From NCBI RefSeq assembly GCF_019083965.1, contig NZ_JAHRCY010000003.1:198706-262705 (forward strand): a stretch of 64,000 bases of DNA, written 5' to 3'. The DNA comes from Catellatospora tritici. Lineage in GTDB: Bacteria; Actinomycetota; Actinomycetes; Mycobacteriales; Micromonosporaceae. A program made the position numbers and the translations under genes. This document shows positions 25,253-34,041 of this stretch, piece by piece; within the stretch, counting starts at the first letter, position 1, and the number at the start of each line of letters is the position of its first letter. The notes beneath the pieces are model-generated. The model made no database searches and was not told the origin of the DNA. It was given only the letters and a program-made list of their open reading frames with translations.

Positions 25253-26152
25253 ATGCTGCAGCGCTACGACCAGCGCAACGCCGATGTGAAGTACTGGGTG
25301 AACGGGGTGCTGCGGCACCGTGACGAACCCGGGATCTCCCCGTTCGACTCGGTGGTGCAGGGCGGCGACGGGGTGTGGGAGGGGCTGCGGCTGTACCAGG
25401 GGAGGATCTTCGCCCTGGACGCGCACCTGGCCCGGCTGCGGCGCTCGGCGGCCGCGCTCGGGTTCGCCGCCGTGCCGTCGGACAAGGAGATCACCGACGC
25501 GCTGACCGAGACCCTGCGCGCCAACGACATGACCGACGGTGTGCACATCCGGCTCACCCTCACCCGGGGCGTCAAGGTCACCAGCGGCATGGACCCGCGC
25601 CTCAACCAGTCCGGCTGCACCCTGATCGTGCTGGCCGAGCACAAGGCGCCCGTGTACGACACCGCCGGCCTGACCCTGGCCACCGCCAGCGTCCGCCGCC
25701 CCGGCCCGGACGTGCTCGACCCGAAGATCCACCACAACAACCTGATCAACTCGATCCTGGCCAAGATGGAGGCGACCGTCGCCGGCGCCGACGACGCGCT
25801 GATGCTCGACGGACGCGGCTTCGTCGCCGAGACCAACGCCACCCACCTGTTCGCCGTGACCGGCGGCGCGCTGGCCACCCCGCGCACCGTCGCCTGCCCC
25901 GAGGGCATCACCCGGCTGACCGTGCTGGCCCTGGCCGCCCAGGCGGGCATCGCGGCGGTCGAACGCGACATCTCCCTGGCCGAGATGTACGCCGCCGACG
26001 AGGTGTTCTGCACCGGCACGATGGGCGAGATCGCCGGGGTCACCGTGATCGACGGCCGCACCATCGGCGAGGGCGGCATCGGCCCGGTCACCCGCCGCGT
26101 CGCCGAGATCTACCTCGCCCACGCACGGGTCTCGGGCACGCCGGTGCTGTGA
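25253..26152 (+). CDS. ilvE: Class IV aminotransferase (branched-chain or D-amino-acid aminotransferase type)
   Basis: 299 aa from ATG 25253 with GGAGGGA upstream. PLP enzyme of fold type IV: VVQGGDGVWEGLRLYQGRIFALDAHLARL at the start, the catalytic lysine in DPKIHHNNLINSILAKMEA, and the phosphate-binding MLDGRGFVAETNATHLFAV and FCTGTMGEIAGVTVIDGR near the end. It transfers an amino group from a branched-chain or related amino acid to 2-oxoglutarate, in the cytoplasm. Which amino acid is used cannot be decided from sequence. A sulfotransferase-like gene lies one gene away; the two activities occur together in other genomes. Confidence 0.88.
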   Translation: MLQRYDQRNADVKYWVNGVLRHRDEPGISPFDSVVQGGDGVWEGLRLYQGRIFALDAHLARLRRSAAALGFAAVPSDKEITDALTETLRANDMTDGVHIRLTLTRGVKVTSGMDPRLNQSGCTLIVLAEHKAPVYDTAGLTLATASVRRPGPDVLDPKIHHNNLINSILAKMEATVAGADDALMLDGRGFVAETNATHLFAVTGGALATPRTVACPEGITRLTVLALAAQAGIAAVERDISLAEMYAADEVFCTGTMGEIAGVTVIDGRTIGEGGIGPVTRRVAEIYLAHARVSGTPVL

Positions 26153-26255
26153 CCACAATGTCCCTGAATTGGCCTTAAAAGTCCTTTTTGCCACTTAGGA
26201 TGGGAGGCTGGCGGATACCGCAGGTGATGTCCGCCCGACGGAAGGGATGAGGAGC

Positions 26256-26726
26256 ATGCAGGTCTTTCCCACGCTCCAGGAGGGGTCCAGCCAACCGACC
26301 CTGCGCCGTACGCATATCCAGACGCTTCAGCGGGCACTGCTGCGCGCGGGATTCAATCCCGGACCCGTCTCACCGGGTGGAGTCGGTGACCCGGACGGGT
26401 TCTTCGCCGGATCTCCGACCTCCACGGCCCTCAAGGCCTTCCAGAACGCGAACGGAATCCCGGCCAACGGCACCGTCGGCCCCGAAACGTGGGAAGCGCT
26501 GCCGGACGAGAACATGGACGGGATGCCCACGCTGGCGCTGGGCTCGGAGAGCGGGGCCGTGGCGATGCTCCAGCGGGTCCTGCGAGACTCCGGCTTCGAT
26601 CCCGGGCCCATCAACGGTGTCTTCGGGCAGCAGACGGACGCGGCGGTCAGGGGCTTCCAGGGGTTGATGGGCATCGTCGTGGACGGGGTGGCCGGCGACC
26701 AGACCTGGACCGTGCTCAACCCCTAG
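26256..26726 (+). CDS. Double peptidoglycan-binding-domain (PG_binding_1) protein
   Basis: 156 aa from ATG 26256, nine bases after GAAGGG; ATG 26247 is in frame but too close to a ribosome site. Two PG_binding_1 units are seen: FFAGSPTSTALKAFQNANGI, then ANGTVGPETWEAL, and GVFGQQTDAAVRGFQGLMGI, then VDGVAGDQTWTVL. There is no signal peptide and no catalytic domain, so it may bind another protein or be exported by another route. It is convergent with the sulfotransferase, 20 bp away. Confidence 0.8.
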   Translation: MQVFPTLQEGSSQPTLRRTHIQTLQRALLRAGFNPGPVSPGGVGDPDGFFAGSPTSTALKAFQNANGIPANGTVGPETWEALPDENMDGMPTLALGSESGAVAMLQRVLRDSGFDPGPINGVFGQQTDAAVRGFQGLMGIVVDGVAGDQTWTVLNP

Positions 26727-26746
26727 CGGTTCGCTCGCCCGTGTCG

Positions 26747-27460
26747 TCAGGCGGCGGTGACGCGGTGGGCGTGCAGCTCGTCGTAGTACGGCTGCGCCGC
26801 CTCGACCAGGTGGCGTAGCCGGTCCGGCACCTGCGCCGGGGACGGGTCGTAGGCGGCGAAGCCGGTCGAGGCCTCCACCGAGGCGTACCAGTGCGGCGCC
26901 CAGACCCCGTCGGTGACGCGCGGGCCCGGCGCCCAGCGCAGCATCGCCGGGGTGTAGCCGATGCCCAGCGCCGCGCACAGCCGCGACAGCACCCCGGCCG
27001 GGTCGCGCAGCAGGTCGGCCGAGTCCACCACCGGCCCGCCGTACGCGCGGAAGATCTCGGCCTGCTGCACGAAACCCAGGTCGGCCAGGGTCGGCTCGCC
27101 GCGCACCTTCGCGTACGAGGCCACCACGTGCGCCGGGTCGCGGATCAGGTACGCGTTGGCCAGCTCGCCCAGCCAGTCCCGTCCCACCTCGGGCAGCAGG
27201 TGGTGGGTCATGTGCTTCTGGTAGTGGACCGCGACCCCGTCCGGCAGCGGGCCGGTGAGCTCGGCCGCCACGTCCTGCCACCGCCGGGACTGGGAGGCGA
27301 TCACCGCGTCCCGGCCGGGGTGATCCAGGCCGGTGGCGAGCAGGTAGTGGGCGTACAGCGGCTCGTCGACCACAAGGGTGTCCGGGCGGGCGCCGAAGCT
27401 GCGCATCAACGCCGTCGACACGTTGCGCGGCCCCGACCACATCGCCACCCGAGTCACCAT
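26747..27460 (-). CDS. Sulfotransferase-like P-loop protein
   Basis: 237 aa from ATG 27460, nine bases after GGAGG. The 5'-phosphosulfate-binding loop is MWSGPRNVSTALMRSFG and the 3'-phosphate motif is YLIRDPAHVVASYAK. These are the PAPS-binding elements of the sulfotransferase superfamily; the catalytic His may be in YQKHMTHHL. The acceptor is unknown. In other organisms this family is linked or fused to class IV aminotransferases, and the ilvE-type gene is nearby here. Confidence 0.8.
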   Translation of the reverse strand: MVTRVAMWSGPRNVSTALMRSFGARPDTLVVDEPLYAHYLLATGLDHPGRDAVIASQSRRWQDVAAELTGPLPDGVAVHYQKHMTHHLLPEVGRDWLGELANAYLIRDPAHVVASYAKVRGEPTLADLGFVQQAEIFRAYGGPVVDSADLLRDPAGVLSRLCAALGIGYTPAMLRWAPGPRVTDGVWAPHWYASVEASTGFAAYDPSPAQVPDRLRHLVEAAQPYYDELHAHRVTAA

Positions 27461-27569
27461 CTGCGTCACCCTCCTCTGCGCCGCAGCGTACCCCCAAGAT
27501 CCCTGGTCGGACACCGGCTTCGCCCCGCTGATCATCGTCGTTGTCTGAGGGCCTAGAGTTCGATCAAGC

Positions 27570-27595
27570 GCGCCGTCCTCTTCGGAGGACGGCGC
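27570..27595. other. UUCG-tetraloop hairpin between divergent genes
   Basis: An 11-bp perfect stem (27570-27580/27585-27595) is closed by TTCG, an exceptionally stable tetraloop when read as RNA on the plus strand. It would form in the 5' leader of the lipoprotein mRNA, 37 bases before its start codon, or in DNA between the divergent genes. A regulatory or processing role is possible. Confidence 0.6.
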
Positions 27596-27631
27596 TCGCG
27601 CGTGAAACACCCCACGGGACGGAGAACATCC

Positions 27632-28138
27632 ATGCGGTACCCCCTCGCCCTCGCCCTCGCAGCCGGGCTGCTCGCCCTGGCCGCCTGCGACTCCAGCGGC
27701 ACACCGACCGCGGCGCCGTCGGCCGCCGCGTCGGTGGCGGCATCACCTTCCGGCGCCGCCCCGGCCATGACGATCGAGACGGCGTGCGAGGTCGTCGACG
27801 CGGCATACCACGAGCTGGGGCCTGCGGCGCAGGCGCAGATCGTCAAGGGCGTCACCGCCGAGAAGGACGGCGACACCGCCACCGCGACGAAGGCGTTGGA
27901 GGCCCTGCGCCCGCTGTTCTCCGCCACCGCGCAGGCGTTCCACGACGCGTCCACCAAGGTCGCCGACCCGCAGATGCGGGAGGCGCTGGACACCCTGGGC
28001 ACCGTGGCGGCCCGCGAGACGCTGTTCGTGACCTTCGTGGAGTTCGAGTCGGTGGCGGTGGCGGCCGCACCCGCCGAAGCCGTCGTCAAGCGCAAGTGCG
28101 CCGAGGCCGGTCGACCACTCAAAAACCTTGACCAGTAA
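27632..28138 (+). CDS. Small lipoprotein of unknown function
   Basis: 168 aa from ATG 27632, seven bases after GGAG. The signal peptide MRYPLALALAAGLLALAAC ends in a lipobox (ALAAC), so the mature protein should be anchored to the outer membrane face by the Cys. A Ser/Ala/Pro-rich spacer leads to a helical domain of about 120 residues with ATKALEALRPLFSATAQAFHDAS; it has no recognised family. It precedes the channel-like gene by 100 bp on the same strand. Confidence 0.75.
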   Translation: MRYPLALALAAGLLALAACDSSGTPTAAPSAAASVAASPSGAAPAMTIETACEVVDAAYHELGPAAQAQIVKGVTAEKDGDTATATKALEALRPLFSATAQAFHDASTKVADPQMREALDTLGTVAARETLFVTFVEFESVAVAAAPAEAVVKRKCAEAGRPLKNLDQ

Positions 28139-28238
28139 CGACTGACCCGGCCGAGCCGCCGATCGGGACGTGGCTAGAGTGTCCCCTCTGAACAGACCGC
28201 AGCGCCTCCCCCTCCCTGCGTTCGAAGGACACTCCGCC

Positions 28239-30104
28239 ATGTCCCGGAAGGTCAGCACCCGCGCCAAGCTGCGGTACTGGTTCGACAACACCATGTCGCG
28301 CGGCACCACCGGTCTCATCGGCTGGCTGGCGATCGCGTCGGCGGGGCTGATCATCGTCCTCACCACGGCGATCGAGCTGGTCCAGCCCGATGGCGACCGC
28401 GACAACCCGCTGCTGCTGCTGTGGCAGACATTCATCACCACGTTCAGCCTGGCCGCCCCACCCAACGGCCGGTGGCAGGAGCTGGCGCTGTGGTTCGTGC
28501 TGGCGCTGGGCGGCATCTTCATCGTCAGCGCCCTGGTCGGTCTGCTCACCAGCGGCGTCAACCGGCGGCTGGAGCAGCTGCGCAAGGGCCGCTCGCAGGT
28601 GGTCGAACGCGACCACACGGTGGTGCTGGGCTGGTCGGACCAGATCTACACGGTCATCAGCGAGCTGGTCGAGGCCAACGCCAGCCGCCGCCGCGCGTCC
28701 GTGGTGGTGCTGGCCGACCAGGACAAGGTCACCATGGAGGACCGGGTCTGGCACCGCCTCGGCGACACCGGCCGCACCCGGCTGGTGTTCCGTACCGGCA
28801 GCCCGTTGGACCTCAAGGACCTGGAGATGGTCAACCTCAACGAGGCCCGCTCCATCATCGTGCTGGCCCCCGACGGCGGCACCGCCGAGGACGCCGACGC
28901 GTACGTGCTCAAGACCCTGCTCGCCATCAACAAGGGCCCGGCGTTCCGGGGCCGCCCGCACCACGTGGTCGCGGCGGTGCGCGACAGCCGCAACCGGGCG
29001 GTGGCCAAGCTCGCCGGCGGCGACGCGATCGTGCTCGACGGCGACGACATCGGCGCCCGGCTCATCGTGCAGACCGCCCGGCAGTCCAAGCTGTCGGTGG
29101 TCTACCACGACCTGTTCGACTTCGGCGGCGACGAGATCTACATGACCGTCGAGCCGACGCTGGTCGGCAAGCAGTTCGGGCAGGCGCTGCTGTCCTACCG
29201 GGAGTGCTGTCCGCTGGGGCTGCGACTGGCCGACGGCAAGACCGTGCTCAACCCGCCGCCCGGCACCGTGATCAGCCCCGGGGACCAGCTGGTGCTGCTG
29301 GCCCGGGACGACTCGATGATCAAGCTGGCGCCGCGCCCGCTCACCGCGGACCCGTCGGCGATCCTGCACGCCGTACGCGGCCCCGCCGCTCCGGAGAGCA
29401 CCCTGATCCTGGGCTGGAACCGCCGCGCGGGCCGGATCATCGAGCAGCTCGACATCTACGTCGCGGGGGGCTCGACCGTCGACGTCGTCACCGACCGCGC
29501 CGACGCCGCGGCCGCGGTGGCCAGGCTCGCCCCGAAGCTGCGGCGGCTGCTGATCCGCTCCAAGGCCGGGGACACCCGGGACCGGGGTGTGTTGGAGACG
29601 CTGGACGTCCTGGCGTACCACAACGTGATCGTGCTGGCCGACGACGACCTCGACGCGCTCACCGCCGACTCGCGCGTCCTGGTCACCCTGCTGCACCTGC
29701 GTGACCTGCTCGCCGGACGCGGCCCCGGCATCGTCAGCGAGATGCGCGACGACCGCGACCGGGCGCTGGCCCAGCTCACCAAGGCCGACGACTTCGTGGT
29801 CAGCGAGCAGTTGGTCAGCCTGCTGATGACGCAGATCTCGGAGAACCGCGACCTGGAGTCGGTGTTCGAGGACCTGTTCGACGCCGACGGCGCCGAGATC
29901 TACATCCGGCCCGCCAGCTACTACCTGCGCCCGAACGTCTCGGTGACGTTCTCGACCGTGGTGGAGGCGGCGTACCGGCGCGGCGAGGTGGCCATCGGCT
30001 ACCGCGTCACCGAACCGGGCGACGGCCACGGCGTGGTCCTCAACCCGGACAAGGAGCAGGTCATGCCCGCCATCGACCGCGTCATCGTCCTGTCCAGCAG
30101 CTGA
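28239..30104 (+). CDS. CASTOR/POLLUX-type putative ion channel with two RCK/TrkA-N-like units
   Basis: 621 aa from ATG 28239. Two membrane helices (about 24-48 and 83-107) flank a pore-like segment (TFITTFSLAAPPNGRW). The first Rossmann-like unit starts HTVVLGWSDQIYTVISELVEAN and the second TLILGWNRRAGRIIEQLDIYVAGG; each resembles the RCK/NAD-binding domains of plant nuclear CASTOR/POLLUX channels and their bacterial relatives. TMxxxx-Gly-type selectivity residues cannot be assigned firmly. Expected to be a tetrameric cation channel in the plasma membrane gated by cytosolic ligands. Confidence 0.88.
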   Translation: MSRKVSTRAKLRYWFDNTMSRGTTGLIGWLAIASAGLIIVLTTAIELVQPDGDRDNPLLLLWQTFITTFSLAAPPNGRWQELALWFVLALGGIFIVSALVGLLTSGVNRRLEQLRKGRSQVVERDHTVVLGWSDQIYTVISELVEANASRRRASVVVLADQDKVTMEDRVWHRLGDTGRTRLVFRTGSPLDLKDLEMVNLNEARSIIVLAPDGGTAEDADAYVLKTLLAINKGPAFRGRPHHVVAAVRDSRNRAVAKLAGGDAIVLDGDDIGARLIVQTARQSKLSVVYHDLFDFGGDEIYMTVEPTLVGKQFGQALLSYRECCPLGLRLADGKTVLNPPPGTVISPGDQLVLLARDDSMIKLAPRPLTADPSAILHAVRGPAAPESTLILGWNRRAGRIIEQLDIYVAGGSTVDVVTDRADAAAAVARLAPKLRRLLIRSKAGDTRDRGVLETLDVLAYHNVIVLADDDLDALTADSRVLVTLLHLRDLLAGRGPGIVSEMRDDRDRALAQLTKADDFVVSEQLVSLLMTQISENRDLESVFEDLFDADGAEIYIRPASYYLRPNVSVTFSTVVEAAYRRGEVAIGYRVTEPGDGHGVVLNPDKEQVMPAIDRVIVLSSS

Positions 30105-30133
30105 CGCCGTCCGCCCGCGCTCAGCGGGGTGGC

Positions 30134-30196
30134 GTGCAGTTTCGGGGAAAGTGCTGGAAACGGGTCATGATTCGTGCAGTTTCCCCGAAACTGCAC
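30134..30196. repeat. Family B palindromic repeat, copy B2
   Basis: The cleanest copy: 17-bp perfect arms (30134-30150/30180-30196) around a 29-nt spacer containing ATGATTC. It lies 30 bp after the channel gene. The remaining gap to 30348 holds nothing else recognisable apart from AT-richer DNA near 30240-30310, probably the promoter of the next gene. Confidence 0.88.
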
Positions 30197-30348
30197 TCTC
30201 ACTCGGAGTCCGGTGAGCGAACCGGACTGGCCGTTCGTCCATTTAGGACTCCACTCGTTGGGGTGAACGAGTGGACGAAGGAGCGTTCTGCCTGCTCGGA
30301 TACCACCATAGGCTGGCTCGGTCCGCTTGGCGCCCCGGAGGTCCGTGA

Positions 30349-31395
30349 GTGAAACTGCCTCGTCGTCTCGGGCTGGCCGTCGCCGTGACCGGGTTCCTCG
30401 GCGTCAGTGGCAACCTCGCCACGAACATGGTCAGCAATCTGCTGCCCGAGAACCGCCACCCGTGGGACTTCCTCGCCGTGGCGGTGATGCTGCTGGCGGC
30501 CTTCGGCGGGGCGCTGCTCGAACAGCGCTCCGAGCCCGCGCCCGCCGTGTCTCAGCCCGTGCCGCACAACGCCGCGGGCGCCCCGCCGCGCCGCCGCTTC
30601 GTGCCGTCCGACCAGCGGCCGCCGACCCGGGCGCCGCTGTTCTTCGCCCTGGCCGCGCTGCTGGTGGCAGCGGTGTGGGGCGCCGTGATCGTGCTCGACG
30701 AGCCTGGCGCAGGCGCCGACAAGTCGGGCGGCCTGCACGTGTCGACGGCCTGGTGCATGTACAGCGGGGAGAACTGCGACTACGCCCGTGATCACCTGTA
30801 CGTGGCCGGGACGGCCGCGGCGCTGCGGACGACGCTGGCCGCCGGGGGCGGTGGCACGGTCAAGGACTTCCAGGACGGTCACGAGGTTCCCGCCGGGCAG
30901 TCCCAGCTGAACGTCACGGTGCAGACCGACAGCGCCGAGGCGATCATCCTGGAGGAGATCCGGGTGCGGGTGCTCGACCGCAGGGAGCTCAAGCCCGCCG
31001 ACGGCTTCGTGGTCACGATGCCATGCCTGCAGTGTGGCGGCGGGGTGATCCCGCGCCCGTTCCAGGTCACGCTCGACGACGCCGAGCCGGTGTTGCGCCC
31101 GCTGGAGAACGCGCGCGGCTTTCCGTACGAGGTGTCGCTGACCGATGTCGAGGTGTTCAACCTCGACCTGCGGGACAACGCCTGCGACTGCACGTTCGAC
31201 CTGGTGCTGGAGTGGGTGTCCCAGGGCAGGCATGGGAGCACCGTCCTCGACAACGGCGGCGCGCACTTCCGGATGGTCGGACCGGCCGGGCTGGACCACT
31301 ACCGCCTGGGCCTGTCCGGCCAGGCGTTGGCCGTGCCCGCGGCCCCGGCCGCGCCGCTGACCTGCCTGGTGAAGGGTGAGAAGCAGTGCGCTTGA
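30349..31395 (+). CDS. Membrane protein of unknown function with extracytoplasmic Cys-rich domain
   Basis: 348 aa from GTG 30349. Three hydrophobic segments (about 8-26, 40-57, 97-118) enclose a Pro/Arg-rich loop; the C-terminal 225 residues should lie outside the cell. Ten Cys there, several in pairs (PCLQC, ACDC, TCLVKGEKQC), suggest disulfides. Short beta-rich phrases such as EIRVRVLDRRELKPADGFVV suggest an Ig-like fold. No family recognised. The next gene overlaps by 10 bp, so the two proteins probably act together. Confidence 0.7.
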   Translation: MKLPRRLGLAVAVTGFLGVSGNLATNMVSNLLPENRHPWDFLAVAVMLLAAFGGALLEQRSEPAPAVSQPVPHNAAGAPPRRRFVPSDQRPPTRAPLFFALAALLVAAVWGAVIVLDEPGAGADKSGGLHVSTAWCMYSGENCDYARDHLYVAGTAAALRTTLAAGGGGTVKDFQDGHEVPAGQSQLNVTVQTDSAEAIILEEIRVRVLDRRELKPADGFVVTMPCLQCGGGVIPRPFQVTLDDAEPVLRPLENARGFPYEVSLTDVEVFNLDLRDNACDCTFDLVLEWVSQGRHGSTVLDNGGAHFRMVGPAGLDHYRLGLSGQALAVPAAPAAPLTCLVKGEKQCA

Positions 31396-32519
31396 GCACG
31401 ATCGGGACCGGCCGCCTGGTCGCCGCCTGCGTGGCGGTCGGGCTGCTGATCGTGGGTGGGGCCGTGGTCGTGCGGATGCTGCGCGACGAACCGGGCGGGT
31501 CCGGCACCACGTCCGCCGCCATCCCGCCGGGCGCCAGCGTGGCCGAGCCGGTACGGGTGGTGGTCGACGGTCCGGTGCAGATCAACGTGTCGACCGGTGC
31601 CCGGGTGTGCCCGTCCCTGCGGTACGTCAAGCAGACCGAGGCGCAGGTACGCGAACGGGCGAAGCACGCGCGCCCCGGCGACGTGCAGACCTTCTTCGGC
31701 GAGCTCTACCCCCAGGAAGTCAACGCGCCGATGCAGGTGGCGGTCTACGGCGAGGGTGACCTGCCGGTGCGCATCACCGGATTGGCGGTCGACGTGGTGC
31801 GGGCGGAGCCCGACCAGGCCCAGCACGGGATCTATCTGATCTTCGACCCGGTCTGCGACTACCTCGTGCCCGGCGAGCCGATGCCGGGCGACGCTCCCGA
31901 CACGCTGGTCCCGAACGTGTACGCCCGGTTCGGCGGCGACCGGGTGGCGCTTGGCAACTACCAGACGTTCGTGGCGGCACCCACCGAGCACGTGTCCGAG
32001 CTCGTGCTGCGGCCGCAGGGCTGTGGCGGCCAGGTGACGGACTTCATCGTGACCGTCGACTGGGCCGCCGGGGACCGCACCGGCCGTTCGGTGTTCGGCC
32101 CGTTCCGCTCGCTGCCCCAGCAGGACCTGCCGGAGTTCAAGCTGGGCCAGCGTGAGTTCAAGGCGCCGCCCACGCTTACCCGGCTGACCGGTGGGCGCGA
32201 GGTGCGGCCGTGCCGCAGCGGGCCCGTGCCCGATCCGCAGCAGCCGCAGGCCGCGCCGTACTGCGGTTCGGTGCCGGTGGACGGGCCGGGCGGCAGCGTG
32301 TATGTGCGGATCGCCAAAGGCATCGTCGACTGCGGCAAGGCCCGCGAGCTGATCGACACTTACCTCAACCATCCACCGACGCAACCGCAGGGCAGCGGCC
32401 ATTTCGTCGCGCTCGACGACTGGGAGTGCACCTCGCAGGGATGGGTGTACAAAGCGGTGTCGGCCGTCGGCGGGGACTGCTCGACCAAGGAGTCGTCGGT
32501 GGAGTTCAGCGCGCTGTGA
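31386..32519 (+). CDS. Single-pass membrane protein of unknown function, coupled to the preceding gene
   Basis: 377 aa from GTG 31386, overlapping its neighbour. One N-terminal helix (LVAACVAVGLLIVGGAVVV) anchors a beta-rich outer domain with phrases like MQVAVYGEGDLPVRITGLAVDVV and RPQGCGGQVTDFIVTVDWAAG, similar in character to the upstream protein (both contain ITGL/VRV-type strands followed by GCGG or CLQCGGG and a FIVTVDW/FDLVLEW strand). They may be distant paralogues. The C-terminus adds four Cys and a short alpha-beta segment. No function can be assigned. Confidence 0.7.
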   Translation: MRLSTIGTGRLVAACVAVGLLIVGGAVVVRMLRDEPGGSGTTSAAIPPGASVAEPVRVVVDGPVQINVSTGARVCPSLRYVKQTEAQVRERAKHARPGDVQTFFGELYPQEVNAPMQVAVYGEGDLPVRITGLAVDVVRAEPDQAQHGIYLIFDPVCDYLVPGEPMPGDAPDTLVPNVYARFGGDRVALGNYQTFVAAPTEHVSELVLRPQGCGGQVTDFIVTVDWAAGDRTGRSVFGPFRSLPQQDLPEFKLGQREFKAPPTLTRLTGGREVRPCRSGPVPDPQQPQAAPYCGSVPVDGPGGSVYVRIAKGIVDCGKARELIDTYLNHPPTQPQGSGHFVALDDWECTSQGWVYKAVSAVGGDCSTKESSVEFSAL

Positions 32520-32718
32520 CCGCCTGACGCCACGCTCCGTGTCAAGGTCCGAGCGCTGCGCAGGGGTGTCGGTGGGCAGGGTGAACCGCTTTCCCCGGTC
32601 ACCGCCCGCCAGCTACGATCGTCGCTGTTCTCGACGGTGCGTCCCGCGGGCTGGGTGGCACCGGGACGGATCCGGCCACGGGACCCGCGGCGCGCAGACT
32701 CAGGGTGGGGAGAGCGTC

Positions 32719-33432
32719 ATGACGGACAACCGATTGAAGGGCCGGGTCAAGGGGCTGTTCGGCAGCGGTCAGGCCGAGCTGGAGGCGCTGCCGGAGCAGG
32801 TGGAGTCGGTGCTGGCCGATCCCGAGGCCGAGCGGCAGGCGCTGCAGGTGCTGGTCCTGGCGCGGCGTACCGCCGACGAGCACATCGCGACGGCGCAGCA
32901 GGAGGCCAGTCGCATCCGGCAGGAGGCGCGGGCCAAGGCCGATGACACCGCCCGGGAGGCGCGAGCCCTGGTCGAGGGCGCCCGCGAGGACGCCGCGAAG
33001 ATCATGTCCGCGGCGCAGGCGAAGGCAGTCGAGACCGCGCGTGAGGCGCAGGCTCACGCCGAGAGCGCGCGGCGCGAGAGCGACCTGGTGCTGTCGGAAG
33101 CCCGTCAGCGCGCCATGAAGATCGGCGAGGACGCCCGCGCCAAGGCCGACGAGTTGGAGCGCGACGCCCTGCAGCAGTACGAGGACGTGGTGGGCAGCCT
33201 GGAGGCCAAGCGGGACGCGCTCACCGAGCGGATCGACGCGCTGCAGCAGTTCGACCGGGAGTATCGGGCCCGGCTGCGTCGGTTCATGAACAGCCAGCTC
33301 GACGCGCTGGCCCAGGACGACCCGGGCAACGAGGCGGACACGCGCGGCGAGGCCGACCCCCGCGAGGCCGAGCCCCGGCCACCGGTCGGTCGCCAGCGCA
33401 AGCCCGCCGCCGAGGGCAACGTGGCCGTCTGA
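32719..33432 (+). CDS. Coiled-coil protein, DivIVA/ATP-synthase-b-like
   Basis: 237 aa from ATG 32719, with GGGGAG upstream. After about 45 residues a continuous coiled coil runs to about residue 195, rich in EARAKADDTAREARALVEGAREDAAKI-type heptads, with a charged low-complexity tail. The pattern resembles actinobacterial DivIVA-like or cell-division coiled-coil proteins, but the N-terminal membrane-binding motif of DivIVA is not seen. It may be a structural partner of the larger coiled-coil protein encoded at 35259. Confidence 0.65.
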   Translation: MTDNRLKGRVKGLFGSGQAELEALPEQVESVLADPEAERQALQVLVLARRTADEHIATAQQEASRIRQEARAKADDTAREARALVEGAREDAAKIMSAAQAKAVETAREAQAHAESARRESDLVLSEARQRAMKIGEDARAKADELERDALQQYEDVVGSLEAKRDALTERIDALQQFDREYRARLRRFMNSQLDALAQDDPGNEADTRGEADPREAEPRPPVGRQRKPAAEGNVAV

Positions 33433-33444
33433 CCCACCCGCCCT

Positions 33445-33469
33445 GCTATCTTGTCAATGGAAAGATAGC
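33445..33469. promoter_or_regulatory. Palindromic operator of the TetR gene
   Basis: Perfect 8-bp inverted arms GCTATCTT and AAGATAGC with a 9-bp spacer end 8 bp before the GTG start of the TetR gene. Size and position fit an autoregulatory TetR operator, and it would block the start region directly. Confidence 0.75.
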
Positions 33470-33477
33470 GTGAAGGG

Positions 33478-34032
33478 GTGAGGGCGATCGCGTACCACCA
33501 CGGAGACCTGCGCCGGACCATCCTGACCACGGCCGTCGACGCCATCTCCGAGTCCGGAGTTGACGGCTGGAGCCTGCGCGAGCTGGCCCGTCGCGCCGGG
33601 GTCTCGCACGCCGCCCCCGCACACCACTTCGGCGACCGCACCGGCCTGCTCACCGCCGTCGCCGCCGAGGGTTACGAGCTGCTGGCCGACACCCTGCAGG
33701 CGGCCGAACCCGGCTTCCTGGAGGCCGGACTGGCCTACATACGCTTCGCCACCGAGCATCCAGCCCACTTCACCGTGATGTTCCAACCCGCCCTCTACCG
33801 CGCCGACGACGACGTCGTCGTTCAGGCGCGAGACCGGGCAGGGCGCCTGCTGCGCCAGGGCGCGCAGGAGGTCGCCGGTGAGCGGTCCGATGCCGACAGC
33901 ACCGCGCTGGCGGGCTGGTCCATCGCGCACGGCTTCGCCAGCCTGTGGCTGGCCCAGGCCCTGCCCGCACACACCCGCGCCGACGCGGTCGCCGCCGCCC
34001 GACCGGTGCTGCGACGACTGATCGAACGCTGA
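33478..34032 (+). CDS. TetR-family transcriptional regulator
   Basis: 184 aa from GTG 33478. The N-terminal DNA-binding domain reads YHHGDLRRTILTTAVDAISE, then WSLRELARRAGVSHAAPAHHFGDRTGLL, a TetR helix-turn-helix whose AxHHHF-like recognition helix groups with WHG-domain regulators (the C-terminal part with HPAHFTVMFQPALY fits TetR_C_33/WHG). A palindromic operator precedes it. It is 9 bp from the kinase-like gene downstream, which is presumably co-regulated. Confidence 0.88.
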   Translation: MRAIAYHHGDLRRTILTTAVDAISESGVDGWSLRELARRAGVSHAAPAHHFGDRTGLLTAVAAEGYELLADTLQAAEPGFLEAGLAYIRFATEHPAHFTVMFQPALYRADDDVVVQARDRAGRLLRQGAQEVAGERSDADSTALAGWSIAHGFASLWLAQALPAHTRADAVAAARPVLRRLIER

Positions 34033-34041
34033 GGGGTACGA

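Noticed and set aside
28119-30029. 636-aa minus-strand open frame opposite the channel gene
   Set aside because: No domain, repetitive His/Gln/Val/Arg composition typical of shadows.
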